From JBBECJ01 sp963763325 (lineage in GTDB: Bacteria; Chloroflexota; Chloroflexia; Thermomicrobiales; CFX8), in NCBI GenBank assembly GCA_963763325.1, contig CAVXOL010000005.1, positions 62,001-126,000 on the forward strand: DNA of 64,000 nt, given 5' to 3'. A program made the position numbers and the translations under genes. Positions within the stretch are counted from its first letter, which is position 1. Each line of letters opens with the position of its first letter. Under the pieces are notes generated by a model. The model was given only the letters and a program-made list of their open reading frames with translations, did not search any database and was not told the origin of the DNA. Of the stretch, positions 35,149 to 44,381 are shown one piece after another.

Positions 35149-35932
35149 TCAGTCGAGTTGGACACCAAGTTCACTCGCCCGGCGGGCGGCTTCGGTGCGG
35201 GTCGTGACATCGAGTTTGGCCAGGATCGAAGAGACATGGCGTTCGACCATCTTCGGCGAGAGGTAGAGTCGGTCGGCAATCTCGGGTGTTGTGCAGACCG
35301 GCGGAAAGGTGCTGCAGCACCTCCAGCTCGCGTCGCGTCAGGCCGGCCGGATTCGAACGTGTCGAGGGGCGCGGCCAGCGCTGGACGCCGCGCGCACCAA
35401 GCTCGCGCAGCCTGGGGTGACGACGCCGGCCATCGCCCCGCGCCGAGCTGGGTAAAGATCGCAAGCACGACCCGCAACGGGTGACGCGGCCCGACCTCAT
35501 CGTCGCCTCAGATCGCGACCAGCAGTGCCCGTGTCCCGCCGATCCGCCGATCCGCCGTCCGAGGTAACGCAGCAGATCGATCGTCGCCTCGTCCGCCCAG
35601 TGAACATCCTCGAAGACGACCAGCTCCAATTGCCGCCTGGCCAGCGAGTCGAGGGCAGCCCGGAAGATGAGGTCACACCCAGCCTGCTCCGCCATCAACC
35701 GTGCAATGTCGCCACCCAGGCCGGCCGCGATGTCGGCCAGCGGCCCGAGCGGACGCGGCGTCGGGAGCGGGTTGCAGCCTCCGAGCAATACGCGGACTGT
35801 CGCGCCAACACGCCCGCAGAACGCATCGACCAGCACCGTCTTCCCAACCCCGGCCTCACCACCCAGGAAGACGAGACGTCCCCCACCGTCGGGCAGATCA
35901 CCCGGCGACGACGTGCGTTCGAGCAGTTCCAT
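35149..35932 (-). pseudogene. LAL/LuxR regulator with large internal deletion and a frameshift
   Basis: ATG 35932 starts MELLERTSSPGDLPDGGGRL, with Walker A GGEAGVGKTVL and Walker B LELVVFEDVHWADEATIDLL, exactly as in 800-1000-residue LuxR ATPases. After GRRIGGSAGHGH the frame degenerates and jumps within about 70 codons to the very C-terminal linker (LRELGARGVQRWPRPSTRSN) and helix-turn-helix (LTRRELEVLQHLSAG, then with one base removed EIADRLYLSPKMVERHVSSI, LAKLDVTTRTEAARRASELG). The whole TPR region, some 600 residues, is missing. The result is an ATPase head joined to a DNA-binding tail, about 260 codons. Most likely a deletion pseudogene. Confidence 0.75.
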
Positions 35933-35979
35933 GCGTCGCAGTATAGAGCGAGCGGATTGTACTGGCGCAGAAACCCTGC

Positions 35980-36240
35980 TTACCTAAGATCAACGTTCCA
36001 ACCGGTAGGAAGCGGATAGCGCCTACCCTCCTGCCAGCCGAATGGCGCATCAACGAGATCCTCAATCCTGCTCCCGCAGAGCAGGCAGTCCAGCGCCCAC
36101 TTGTTGGCCGAGTGGGCGATGACAACGACCGTCGTGCCATCCCAGGCAGCGGCGAGGTCGCTCAAGAAGTCGCGCATCGCGTCGATCACCTGCCGGTAGC
36201 TCTGCCCACGTCGTGGCTTCCGGCAGCAATCTGCAATAAT
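35980..36240 (-). pseudogene. C-terminal fragment of a histidine-phosphatase family protein
   Basis: In the minus frame ending at TAG 35982-35980, the part from about 36240 encodes SYRQVIDAMRDFLSDLAAAW, TTVVVIAHSANKWALDCLLC and LVDAPFGWQEGRRYPLPTGW. IAHSANKWALDxLL matches the second catalytic His (xxxxHxxxxRxLL) of phosphoglycerate-mutase-like phosphatases. The N-terminal RHG motif with the phospho-His is absent upstream: the frame there is unlike the family. It is therefore a truncated remnant lying between the collapsed LuxR gene and the toxin-antitoxin pair. Confidence 0.6.
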
Positions 36241-36340
36241 CGACACACCTGCCTGCCCGGACCACGATAGCGTCGACTGGATCGTGCCGGTAGAATCAGG
36301 CGTACATTGATGCATACGGGCGGCTCGAAGGCGAGGCGGT

Positions 36341-36751
36341 ATGAGCACAATCAGCATCGAGATGGACGATGAGCGCCTGTACCGCCTGCACCAGGTCGCC
36401 CGCGAAATGAACCAGACACCTGACGACACTGCCGCCACACTGATCGAGGAGGCACTGCGGCAACGGGACTTCCCCGGTATCCACTTTCGCGACACGGACA
36501 CTGGCCATCAGGCTATGGTGCCGGGCATCCGCGTTCCAGTCTACTTCCTTGCTCAACTCGCTCGCGAGGTGAACGAGGACATCCAGTCGATCGTGGATCA
36601 TTACGGCATTCCCGCAAACGCAGTCGTAGTGTCGCTTGACTATATTCGCGCATTTCCTGAAGAGATTGAGCGTGACATTGCTGAGCACGAGGCTGCTGAA
36701 GCGCGACTGCTGGAAACGCTGCCAGCCGACAACATCATCGCCGTGCCGTAA
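36341..36751 (+). CDS. DUF433-type antitoxin
   Basis: 136 residues. N-terminal MSTISIEMDDERLYRLHQVA and REMNQTPDDTAATLIEEALR form a ribbon-helix-helix-like section; then IHFRDTDTGHQAMVPGIRVP, VYFLAQLAREVNEDIQSIVD and HYGIPANAVVVSLDYIRAFP match DUF433 antitoxins (G(x)RVPVYxLAxLA, then 'xHYGIP'). The C-terminus EEIERDIAEHEAAEARLL is helical and probably wraps the toxin. Its stop overlaps the next ATG by one base (TAATG), the standard toxin-antitoxin arrangement; such antitoxins autorepress. Confidence 0.8.
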   Translation: MSTISIEMDDERLYRLHQVAREMNQTPDDTAATLIEEALRQRDFPGIHFRDTDTGHQAMVPGIRVPVYFLAQLAREVNEDIQSIVDHYGIPANAVVVSLDYIRAFPEEIERDIAEHEAAEARLLETLPADNIIAVP

Positions 36752-37248
36752 TGCCACCTGTAGCGCTAGATGAACATCTTCAGACCGCTCTCGCCGAAGC
36801 GCTGGAGCGATCTGGGGTTGATGTTGTTCACATCTCCCGGTGGCGAGGACAGGACCTGAGAACAATCGGCGACGACATCGTCCTGGCTGCGACGACTGCC
36901 GCAGGCAAAGAGCTGATCTCACGCGATGCGAACAGTTGCCAAAACTGGCACACCAATGGGTCGATGAGGGTCCACCACGCCGGTCTCATTATCTTGCCGA
37001 ACTCGATCGGTCAGCACAATATCGGCGGGGCACGCAACGCAATACTGCATGTCATTCGTGAAGCAAGCAGCGAAGCACTCGCCAACCAGGTGATCTTGCT
37101 CAGCGCAACGTTGACACGATCGTTCCGAGTCAGATTGCTTCACTACCGTGCCGCCCGCGCGAGATTCTCGATCACCTCATGCGCTGCGTTGTGGCCCGGC
37201 GCGCCCATCACGCAGCCGCCCGGCCAGGCGCCGGAGCCGCAGAGGTAG
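36751..37248 (+). CDS. DUF5615 / PIN-like toxin (two compensating frameshifts; 3' end uncertain)
   Basis: It begins MPPVALDEHLQTALAEALER, the LDEHL start of Mut7-C/DUF5615 PIN-like ribonucleases with the first catalytic Asp. It continues DVVHISRWRGQDL, DIVLAATTAAGKELISRDAN (second Asp), a stretch that fits the family better in another frame (LPKLAHQWVDEG, about 36930-36970), and HHAGLIILPNSIGQHNIGGA, RNAILHVIREASSEALANQV. The open frame runs to 37248 and overlaps the convergent gene by about 100 bp, longer than family members. A frame slip near 37100 would end it at TGA 37114 after about 120 residues. It forms a VapBC-like pair with the antitoxin before it; the toxin would cleave RNA. Confidence 0.75.
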   Translation: MPPVALDEHLQTALAEALERSGVDVVHISRWRGQDLRTIGDDIVLAATTAAGKELISRDANSCQNWHTNGSMRVHHAGLIILPNSIGQHNIGGARNAILHVIREASSEALANQVILLSATLTRSFRVRLLHYRAARARFSITSCAALWPGAPITQPPGQAPEPQR

Positions 37249-38708
37249 AGGCCGCGGATCGGGCCTTCGTACGATGATGAGCCGGGGACGGGGCGCATGT
37301 CGAAGGCCTGCTCGGGGACCAGCTCGCCCTGGAAGATGTGGCCGCCGGTCAGGCCGAAGCGGGCTTCGATGTCGGGCGGGGCCAGCGCCTGCATCCCGAT
37401 GACGGCACCCTCGAGGTTCGGCGCGTACTCCGAGAAGCGGTGGATCGCGTGCTTGGCGATCTCATCCCGGCGCTCGTCCCACGTCCCTTCGGCCAGCTCG
37501 TAGGGGTAGTACTGGGTGAAGATCGAGATCGTGTGCTTGTCACCCGGCGCCAGCGTCCGGTCAACGGCCGACTGGGCGTGGACCGAGAAGAACGGGTAGT
37601 CGCTGGGGCGGCCGTTGCGGGCGTCCTCGTAGGCGCGCTGGAGGTAGTCGATCGACGGCGCGATGTGGACGCCGCCGTTCTGGCCCCAGGCGTAGTCGCG
37701 GCCATCCAGCGCCGTGTAGCGCGGCAGCTCCTCGACGGCCAGGTTGAGCTTCATCACCGGCGACTCGATCTGGATCGCCTCGATGTCGCGCACGTACTGG
37801 TCCGGAAGATCCGACCGCTCCACCAGCGAGAGGTAGGTCCGCTTCGGGTCGGCGTTCGAGAGAACGGTCTTCCCGTAGACCTCTTCGCCACCGGCCAGCG
37901 CGACACCGACCGCAACACCATCACGGACGATCACATTGGCGACCTCGACACCGGTCCGGATCTCGACGCCCTCCAGTCGCGCGACGCTGGCCAGCGCCTG
38001 GGTCACGCTGCCCATCGCGCCGCGCACATAGGCCCAGTGGCCGCGCTTGCCGGTCGCCATCCCCATCGAGTGGTAGAGCTTGACGTAGCCGGTCCCGGCG
38101 TCACGCGGGCCGCGGAACGTGCCGATCAGCCCCAGCGCGCAGGTGCTGCCCTGCATCATGTCCGACTCGAAGTAGTACTCGGCGATGTCGGCGACCGAGC
38201 CGAGGATCATCATCTTGAAGACGTGGCTGTCGCCCGGCTGGTCGAAGGCGGCCGCGAACTCGGCGTAGCTCGGCGGGCGACGGAGAATGAAGCGGTCCAT
38301 GATCTCGCAGGCCCGCTCGACCATCGCGTCATAGTGCGGGTAGGCCGCCGCATCGGCCTTCGAGAAGCGCGCGACCTCTTTCAGGAACTCGTCCTGATCC
38401 TCCCAGTAGACGACCGACTCGCCATCCGGCAGCGGCGAGAACGACTTCGGCGTCCGTGGAATCAGTTCGACGCCATGCTCCCAGACATCCAGCTCGTTGA
38501 GGATCTTCTGCGGCGCCAGCGAGAGGACGTACGAGCCGGTCGAGGCGATGTGCCCCGGCGCGCCCTCGATCTCCTCCGAGATGGCCGCGCCGCCAACCGT
38601 CCCGTAGCGTTCCAGGACACAGACGTCGTACCCCGCCTTCGCCAGGTAGCAGGCCGCCACCAATCCATTATGTCCACCACCGATGATGACCGCGTCGTAC
38701 GTCTTCAC
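37143..38708 (-). CDS. PYROXD2 / phytoene-desaturase-like FAD oxidoreductase
   Basis: 521 residues, GTG start at 38708 with AAGGAG upstream. The N-terminal dinucleotide motif YDAVIIGGGHNGLVAACYLA and the VCVLERYGTVGGAAISEE stretch are typical of amine-oxidase/phytoene-desaturase-like proteins; the C-terminal FAD motif is YLCGSGAWPGGCVMGAPGHN. FRGPRDAGTGYVKLYHSMG, RGAMGSVTQALASVARLEGV and VMKLNLAVEELPRYTALDG match the PYROXD2-like NAD(P)/FAD oxidoreductases common in Actinobacteria and Chloroflexota. The substrate is not known; no carotenoid gene is near. Intact over 1.5 kb, though its 3' end overlaps the toxin frame on the opposite strand. Confidence 0.88.
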   Translation of the reverse strand: MKTYDAVIIGGGHNGLVAACYLAKAGYDVCVLERYGTVGGAAISEEIEGAPGHIASTGSYVLSLAPQKILNELDVWEHGVELIPRTPKSFSPLPDGESVVYWEDQDEFLKEVARFSKADAAAYPHYDAMVERACEIMDRFILRRPPSYAEFAAAFDQPGDSHVFKMMILGSVADIAEYYFESDMMQGSTCALGLIGTFRGPRDAGTGYVKLYHSMGMATGKRGHWAYVRGAMGSVTQALASVARLEGVEIRTGVEVANVIVRDGVAVGVALAGGEEVYGKTVLSNADPKRTYLSLVERSDLPDQYVRDIEAIQIESPVMKLNLAVEELPRYTALDGRDYAWGQNGGVHIAPSIDYLQRAYEDARNGRPSDYPFFSVHAQSAVDRTLAPGDKHTISIFTQYYPYELAEGTWDERRDEIAKHAIHRFSEYAPNLEGAVIGMQALAPPDIEARFGLTGGHIFQGELVPEQAFDMRPVPGSSSYEGPIRGLYLCGSGAWPGGCVMGAPGHNAAHEVIENLARAAR

Positions 38709-38842
38709 CGTCTCGCTCCTTGTTGCGCGTCATGTGTCATGCGTGATGGGGGTATTGTCGCTTGACACGGCGTCGCGTCAAGCCGGACGATGCCTAAGGG
38801 CATGCTCAGTTCGGAACGTAGGACTCGGAACTGGAATGCGGC

Positions 38843-39197
38843 ATGCAGGACATCATCGGCGGCTGGAGTGAGACGGAGCGATTCGACGCCTTTCTCAGCG
38901 ACTGGCAGGCGATTCTCGCGCGACGAGTCGGTCGACCGCCGGATGGCGATTGCCCCGCCCTGGGTCCACCTGCGCCACAACCGCTCGCTGCGATCCCGCA
39001 GGCTCATCGGCGAACAGGTCACGGCAACCGAGGACGCCCGCGATGCCCTGCGCGTTTCGACGCAGTACGAACTCCACTCAGACACCGCGCCGCCCTTCCC
39101 GGCCTGGCTCGCTGTCCCCGAACGTGCTGAGCCGCTGGTCGGGAAGGCCACCCAGCTTGACGCTCTGATCGATTGCTTCGCTCATTCAGCGACGTAG
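38843..39197 (+). CDS. Hypothetical protein (one frameshift)
   Basis: ATG 38843 gives MQDIIGGWSETERFDAFLSD and WQAILAR; with one base removed near 38918 it continues DESVDRRMAIAPPWVHLRHN, RSLRSRRLIGEQVTATEDAR, DALRVSTQYELHSDTAPPFP and AWLAVPERAEPLVGKATQLD to 39197. The joined reading frame is about 117 residues, acidic/basic mixed and plausible as protein. I do not recognise the family; there is no signal peptide or membrane helix. It may be the N-terminal part of something longer. It is divergent from the PYROXD2-like gene. Confidence 0.45.
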
Positions 39198-39224
39198 CGG
39201 TGCAGAATCGTCGCGCAAAATAGA

Positions 39225-39253
39225 TTGACATTGCATTCACAGCCGCGTACGAT
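39225..39253 (+). promoter_or_regulatory. Strong sigma-70 promoter of the ABC operon
   Basis: TTGACA (39225-39230), 17-bp spacer, TACGAT (39248-39253). It is the best vegetative promoter in the window together with 13309-13338. Transcription would start about 39260, leaving a leader of some 280 nt before the ATG at 39540; no coding frame or known riboswitch core was recognised in the 342 bp between 39198 and 39539. Confidence 0.65.
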
Positions 39254-39539
39254 GCGTTTTCATTGGCCCCTTGACCAGCAGAATGTAGTGTCGCATCTAA
39301 CGCGCACGGATGTTGATCCAACGGCAATCTGTACCATACGCACGACCGTAGCTCCTGATCCCCTCGTCGGGCGAGCAAGGATCAATCGCCGTTAACGCAT
39401 GTTCGACACTGGCAGCAGTCCGCCAACTGCTTGCCAGCCCGACACGCTCAATGCGCGGATCGGTGAGGGACATCGGCTCAGGGCATGGACAGGTTCGCTC
39501 CTATTGCGGATGGCGGAATGGCACAGGAGGACACGATCC

Positions 39540-41389
39540 ATGGAAGATTTCCAGAAGTCCCTGACCAGCGGCTCGCTGAGCCGGCGTGACTTCGTCAGAC
39601 GGGCTGCCCTGTTTGGGATGACCGTCCCGGCCCTCGGCACACTCCTGGCCGCCTGCGGCGGAGACGACGACGATGACGACGCCGATCCAACACCGACCGA
39701 GGCTGGAGGAGCCGCCTCGCCAGAAACAACCCCAACGATTCAGATCGTGGCTCCGGTCCCAACCTCGACCCCAGTGACGGCCGCCTCGCCGGAGGCGACC
39801 GGGGCCGCCACCGAGGCCGCGGAACCAACGACCGCCGCAACCGAGCCATCGGCCGGGGTCGGCGTACCGGGCGGCAGCGTCGTCTTCCTGCGTGAGGGTG
39901 ACGCCAGCAACGGCACCTACGACCCGGTTCTCAGCGACGACAACGACATCATCTGGGTCCTCTTCAGCGTCTACGAGACGCTGGTGAAGGCCAACGAGGA
40001 TGCCTCTGGCATCGACCCAGGTCTGGCCGAGTCGTGGGAGATCACCGAAGACGCACTGACCGCGACGTTCAACCTTCGCCCGGGAGTCAAGTTCTCCGAC
40101 GGCACCGACTTGACAACTGACGACATCATCTTCTCGCTCGAGCGCGCCCGCGACACCGAGACGAGCCCCTGGTCGTTTTCTCTGGCCCAGGCAGCAGGAG
40201 ATCACCGCGCCAGACGACGCGACGATCGTGATCAACCTGTCGGAGCCGTACATGCCGCTCTTCGCCGCGCTCGCGATGTTCAATGCCGGCATCATCTCGA
40301 AGGCGTTCTTCGACGCCAACGCGACCGAGTCCGATGCGACCCTCTTTGGGGGCCTGGCGATCACGACCGGAGTCTCCGGCGGGACCGGGCCGTACGCGAT
40401 TACCGAGTGGCAGCCGACCGTCCAGACGGTCCTCACGAAGAACGAGTACTACTGGGATGAGGGCTTGCCCTACCTCGACGAGATCATTCTGCGGACCGTG
40501 GCGGACTCCAACAGCATGATCCTGCAATTGCAGGGCGGCGATGTCGACGGCGTGATCGGCCAGACGGCCATCCCATTCAACCGCGTCGAAGAGTTGCAAG
40601 GGGATGATAACCTGCAGGTGATCATCTCCCCGGCCGCCTACAGCTACTTCGCCCGCGTCAACACCCACTACCACGGGATCGACCAGCCTCTCGAGCCGCG
40701 ACCGCCGTTCGCTGACCTCAACTTCCGCAAGGCGATGGCGCACGCGATCGACTACCAGACGTTGATCGACACGGTGCAGTTCGGCATTGCCGTGCCGTCC
40801 AACGGCGTCCTACCGTGTCGGGGCAATGTTCTGGAACCCCGATCAGGTGTCGCCGGATTTCGACCTCGACAAGGCGCGGGAGTTCCTGGCGGCGTCTGAG
40901 TATCCGGACGGTGGCGAAGGTGAGATGCAGATCATCACCGGCAACGCGCAGCAGGAGGCGCTCGCGACTTCGCTGCAGGCGATGTGGGCGGAGATCAACT
41001 TCAACATGCTCATCACGCCGCTGGAGAGCGCGGTGGCGGCCCAGCGCAACACCGATGGGGACTACGACATGCGCCTCGGTGGCTGGACGAACGACATGAT
41101 CGACCCGGACCAGATCCTGTCATACTACGTGATTCCGGACTCGTCGTACAACGGCCGCACCGGCTACCTCGACGAGGAGGCAGCAGCCATGGTTGTCGAG
41201 GCTCGCGGCGAAACCGACGAGGACAAACGGCGCGAGCTCTACTACGAGGTCCAGGCACGCTGGCTGGACGGTCCGCTGTTCTTCCTGTTCAACATCCCGT
41301 ACGTCGTCGCGGTCAACCAGCGCATCAAGGGCTACCATCAGAATCCGCTCGGCCCGTGGTACTTCCGGGACATGTATATCGAGGAGTAG
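39540..41389 (+). CDS. Tat-exported lipoprotein, ABC solute-binding protein of dipeptide/nickel family (two frameshifts)
   Basis: CAGGAGG precedes ATG 39540. Export signal: SRRDFVRRAALFGMTVPALG (Tat) ending in lipobox LLAAC, then an acidic GGDDDDDDADPTP and a Thr/Pro/Ala-rich linker to about residue 110. The SBP_bac_5 fold follows: DNDIIWVLFSVYETLV, GLAESWEITEDALTATFNLR and GVKFSDGTDLTTDDIIFSLE. The frame shifts near 40190 (then PDDATIVINLSEPYMPLFAA, ITEWQPTVQTVLTKNEYYWD) and near 40815 (then NPDQVSPDFDLDKAREFLAA). It ends HQNPLGPWYFRDMYIEE at 41389. It captures peptides or similar ligands outside the cell for the two permeases that follow. No ATPase genes follow, so these must be encoded elsewhere. 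Confidence 0.9.
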
Positions 41390-41402
41390 GTAGTCAGCTA
41401 TC

Positions 41403-41498
41403 AGCCGTCAGCTATCAGCATGTTGGCCGATATCAACAGGGACGACCCGTCCGACACCCTGATATTGGCTGACATCTGATGGCTGATAGCTGACGGCT
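41403..41498. repeat. Inverted-repeat element inside the ABC operon
   Basis: The left arm from 41403 (AGCCGTCAGCTATCAGC...) pairs with the right arm 41460-41498, imperfect over 33-39 bp, with a 24-bp spacer containing GGGACGACCCGTCC. GTCAGCTATCAGC words repeat within it. The position between binding protein and permease suggests mRNA processing or stabilisation of the upstream segment. Confidence 0.75.
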
Positions 41499-41512
41499 CA
41501 AAGGAACTGCAC

Positions 41513-42454
41513 ATGTCACGAGGACAATACATCCTACGACGGCTCGTCCAGATGATCCCCGTCATCTTCGGCATCACGGTGATCACCTTCGTGTTGATCC
41601 GTGCTATCCCAGGTGATCCGGCCTTGACCATGCTCGGGGACAAAGCGACCGACGAAAAGATCGCGTTGTTCCGTGAGAAGTTGGGGCTGAACGAACCGAT
41701 CTATATGCAGTATCTCTACTACATGCGCGAACTCGTGCAGCTCAATCTGGGCGATTCGACCCAATACCGCGTGCCGGTCGAGAGTATCCTCTGGGACCGC
41801 TTGAAAGTATCGCTGTCAGTGATGCTGATGACGCTGGTGCTGACGACTGCGATCTCGCTACCGCTCGGCATGCTGGCGGCGCTGAAGAAAGACAGTATCC
41901 TCGACAATATCGTGCGCTCGACCCTGATGGTGACGCTGCTGATGCCGACGTTCTATACCGGCATCCTGATCATCATCCTCTTGAGCATCAAGGTGGATCT
42001 CTTCCCGACTTCCGGCTATGGTGAGACGTTTATCGAACACGTGCATCATCTGTTCCTGCCGGGGCTGACGCTCGCGCTCGGGATCTCGCCGATTCTGATC
42101 CGCACTCTGCGCACGAGTATCCTGGAGGCGATGACCTCTGACTACGTCAAGACGGCGCGCTCCAAGGGCCTGGCGGAACGGACGGTGATTACCAGGCACG
42201 TGCTACGCAACGCGCTCATACCGACCGTGACGCTGCTCGGCATCAGCGTCGGCGCGATCATCGGCGGGACGGTCGTCACTGAAAAGGTGTTTGCCTTGCC
42301 GGGCGCGGGCGCGATGCTGGTCGATGCGATCGGCGCGCGCGACTACGCCACCGTTCAGGCGGCAGTGATGGTCGTCGCGATGCTGGTGGTGCTGGTCAAT
42401 CTGCTCACCGACATTATCTACTCGTTCATCGATCCGCGCGTGCGATTGGGGTAG
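41513..42454 (+). CDS. ABC transporter permease, DppB type
   Basis: 313 residues: SRGQYILRRLVQMIPVIFGI and TVITFVLIRAIPGDPALTML (characteristic DppB/OppB N-terminus), four to five further helices, and the EAA loop EAMTSDYVKTARSKGLAERT with VITRHVLRNALIPTVTLLGI. It ends LTDIIYSFIDPRVRLG, the canonical DppB tail. It forms the inner-membrane channel with the next gene's product, 4 bp downstream. Intact. The start ATG lies just past the inverted-repeat element, with AAGGAAC as ribosome site. Confidence 0.93.
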   Translation: MSRGQYILRRLVQMIPVIFGITVITFVLIRAIPGDPALTMLGDKATDEKIALFREKLGLNEPIYMQYLYYMRELVQLNLGDSTQYRVPVESILWDRLKVSLSVMLMTLVLTTAISLPLGMLAALKKDSILDNIVRSTLMVTLLMPTFYTGILIIILLSIKVDLFPTSGYGETFIEHVHHLFLPGLTLALGISPILIRTLRTSILEAMTSDYVKTARSKGLAERTVITRHVLRNALIPTVTLLGISVGAIIGGTVVTEKVFALPGAGAMLVDAIGARDYATVQAAVMVVAMLVVLVNLLTDIIYSFIDPRVRLG

Positions 42455-42458
42455 CAGG

Positions 42459-43485
42459 ATGGCCGTACGAAGAGCCGCGGACGTGGCACCCGCCGATGCC
42501 GTCGTCGCTGATACGCTGGCGGCTGTGGAGCACAGGCAACGACGGCGGCGAGGCGTCGTCTGGAAGCTGCTGGCAAGTCGTAATCTGGTCATCGGCGGGA
42601 TAATCCTGACCATACTGGTGGCCTCCGCGCTGCTGGCGCCCTGGTTGACCGCCTATGACCCGCTCGAACAGGACCCCCGGAACGCACTTCAGGCACCGAG
42701 CCTCGAGCATCCATTCGGCACCGACAACTTTGGCCGCGATGTCTACTCGCGGGTACTGCATGGCGGGCGGATCGACCTGAAGTTCGGATTTCTCGCCGTT
42801 ATCATTCCGATGGGTCTCGGCATCGTGCTCGGCTCGATCTCCGGCTACTATGGCCGTTGGACCGATTCATTCCTGATGCGCGTGGTCGATATCGTCCAGG
42901 CGTTTCCATTCCTGGTGCTCGTGATCTTCTTCGTGGCCGTGCTGGGTCCAGGATTGTGGAACATGGTCTTTGCGGTCGGATTGGTCTGCCTGGATCGTCT
43001 ATGCCCGCCTGATCCGAGGCTCGATCATGGTCGAGAAGAACAGGGAGTACGTCATCGCCGCCAAGGCGATCGGCGGTAACGACTGGCGCGTGATGCGCCA
43101 GCACCTGTTCCCGAACGTCGTCACCCCCTGCATCATCTACGCGATGGCCGACATCGGCGCCTACATCGGCCTGCTGGCAACGCTGAGCTTCCTCGGCCTG
43201 GGCGAACGGCCACCGGCTCCCGAGTGGGGCGCGATGATCTCCTCCGGCAAGGACTACATGGTCACTGACTGGTGGATCTGCGCGATCCCCGGCGCGGCGA
43301 TCGTCATCACCGGCATCGCCCTCAGCCTGATCGGCGACGGCCTGGCTGATGTCCTGCGGCCGGGGGCCGCTGAGGCGACGGGAATCGGGAATCGGGAATC
43401 AGGGCTGGATGACAGCCATCGTCACACACGACGCACTCGGTTCCCAAGCCCCGATTCCCGAACAACGAACGGAGCATCCGCATGA
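42459..43485 (+). CDS. ABC transporter permease, DppC type (one frameshift)
   Basis: It starts 4 bp after the DppB stop. VVWKLLASRNLVIGGIILTI, PWLTAYDPLEQDPRNALQAP and HPFGTDNFGRDVYSRVLHGG are the DppC/OppC signatures. Near 42985 the frame moves; AWIVYARLIRGSIMVEKNRE and YVIAAKAIGGNDWRVMRQHL (EAA loop) continue, then LSFLGLGERPPAPEWGAMIS. The natural end would be near LADVLRP, but the frame reads on through the inverted-repeat element at 43393-43460 and stops at TGA 43483-43485, overlapping the next ATG (ATGA). The last 35 or so residues are thus translated repeat. Confidence 0.9.
43393..43460. repeat. Inverted repeat translated as the permease C-terminus
   Basis: CGGGAATCAGGGCTGG (43393-43408) and CCAAGCCCCGATTCCCG (43444-43460) are complementary with one base bulged and one mismatch. 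The left side carries three GGGAATC words in tandem (from 43380). The permease frame remains open across it. Confidence 0.7.
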
Positions 43486-44304
43486 GCGTGACGTTCGATT
43501 TCTCCGGCCGGGCCGTCATCGTCACCGGCGCCGCGCGCGGCATCGGGCGGGTGATGGTCGAACGCTTCGCGGCGGCCGGCGCGTCGGTCCTGGCAGCCGA
43601 CCGTGACGCCGAGGGGCTGGCCGAGACCTGCCGCGACCTCGACCCGGCGCGGGTCGCGTCGCTGGTCGCCGATGTCAGCACCGAGGATGGCGCGAACAGC
43701 ATCGTCGACGCTGCCGTCGGGCGCTTCGGCAAGCTGGATGTCTGCGTCAACAACGCGGCCGTCGCGCCGCATGCCTCGCTCTTCGACGAGCGGGTCGAGG
43801 TCTGGGACACGGTCTACGCCGTCAACACGCGCGGCACGTTCCTGATGACGCGCGCCGCCGGAAAGGCGATGATCGCCGCCGGCAATGGCGGCCGGATCGT
43901 CAACTTCTCGTCCGGTGTCGCGACGCGCGGCTCGGCCGGCGCGGCCGCCTACGCATCGAGCCGGGCCGCGACCGAGATCGTTCTCACGCGTGGCCGCGAT
44001 CGAACTCTCGCCGCACAACATCCTCGTCAACGTCGTCAGCCCCGGCCTGATCGACACCCAGCCCAAACCACTCCCGCCGGACATGGCCCAGCGGCTCGGG
44101 GAGCGCATCCCGAACCTGCCACTGGCGCGTCCCGGCGAACCCGACGAGGTCGCGTCTGTCGTCCTCTTCCTGGCCTCCGACGCGGCCAGCTACGTCACCG
44201 GCGCCGTCTGGAGCGTCGACGGCGGCTCCGGCGTCGGCTCCCGCTCCAGCGGCCCGGTCGTCGACGACGACCCACGCTACGACTGGGTCACAGGCCGGAC
44301 GTGA
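43482..44304 (+). CDS. SDR-family oxidoreductase at end of ABC operon (one frameshift)
   Basis: ATGA overlap with the permease gene. MSVTFDFSGRAVIVTGAARG with the TGxxxGxG cofactor motif (TGAARGIG), NNAA (residues about 88-91), RIVNFSSGVATRGSAGAAAY and the YASSR active-site Tyr/Lys region, where Lys is replaced by Arg in this sequence (YASSRAA). The frame shifts near 43985; it continues VAAIELSPHNILVNVVSPGL and RPGEPDEVASVVLFLASDAA, SYVTGAVWSVDGGSGVGS. About 274 residues. The YxxxR variant deserves checking, because the SDR catalytic residue is normally YxxxK; it lies about 20 bp before the frameshift. It probably oxidises a compound imported by the transporter. Confidence 0.87.
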
Positions 44305-44381
44305 TGCGCAACACGTGACGGGGCCAACAGCAGAGGAACTCTATCCGGAACGCCGTGCCCCCGAATCACCATCAACGCGGT

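Noticed and set aside
37338..38765. Long plus-strand open frame of 475 codons opposite the PYROXD2-like gene
   Set aside because: It is low-complexity and rich in Arg/Asp/Val as expected for an antisense frame in GC-rich DNA; the minus strand encodes a clear FAD enzyme.
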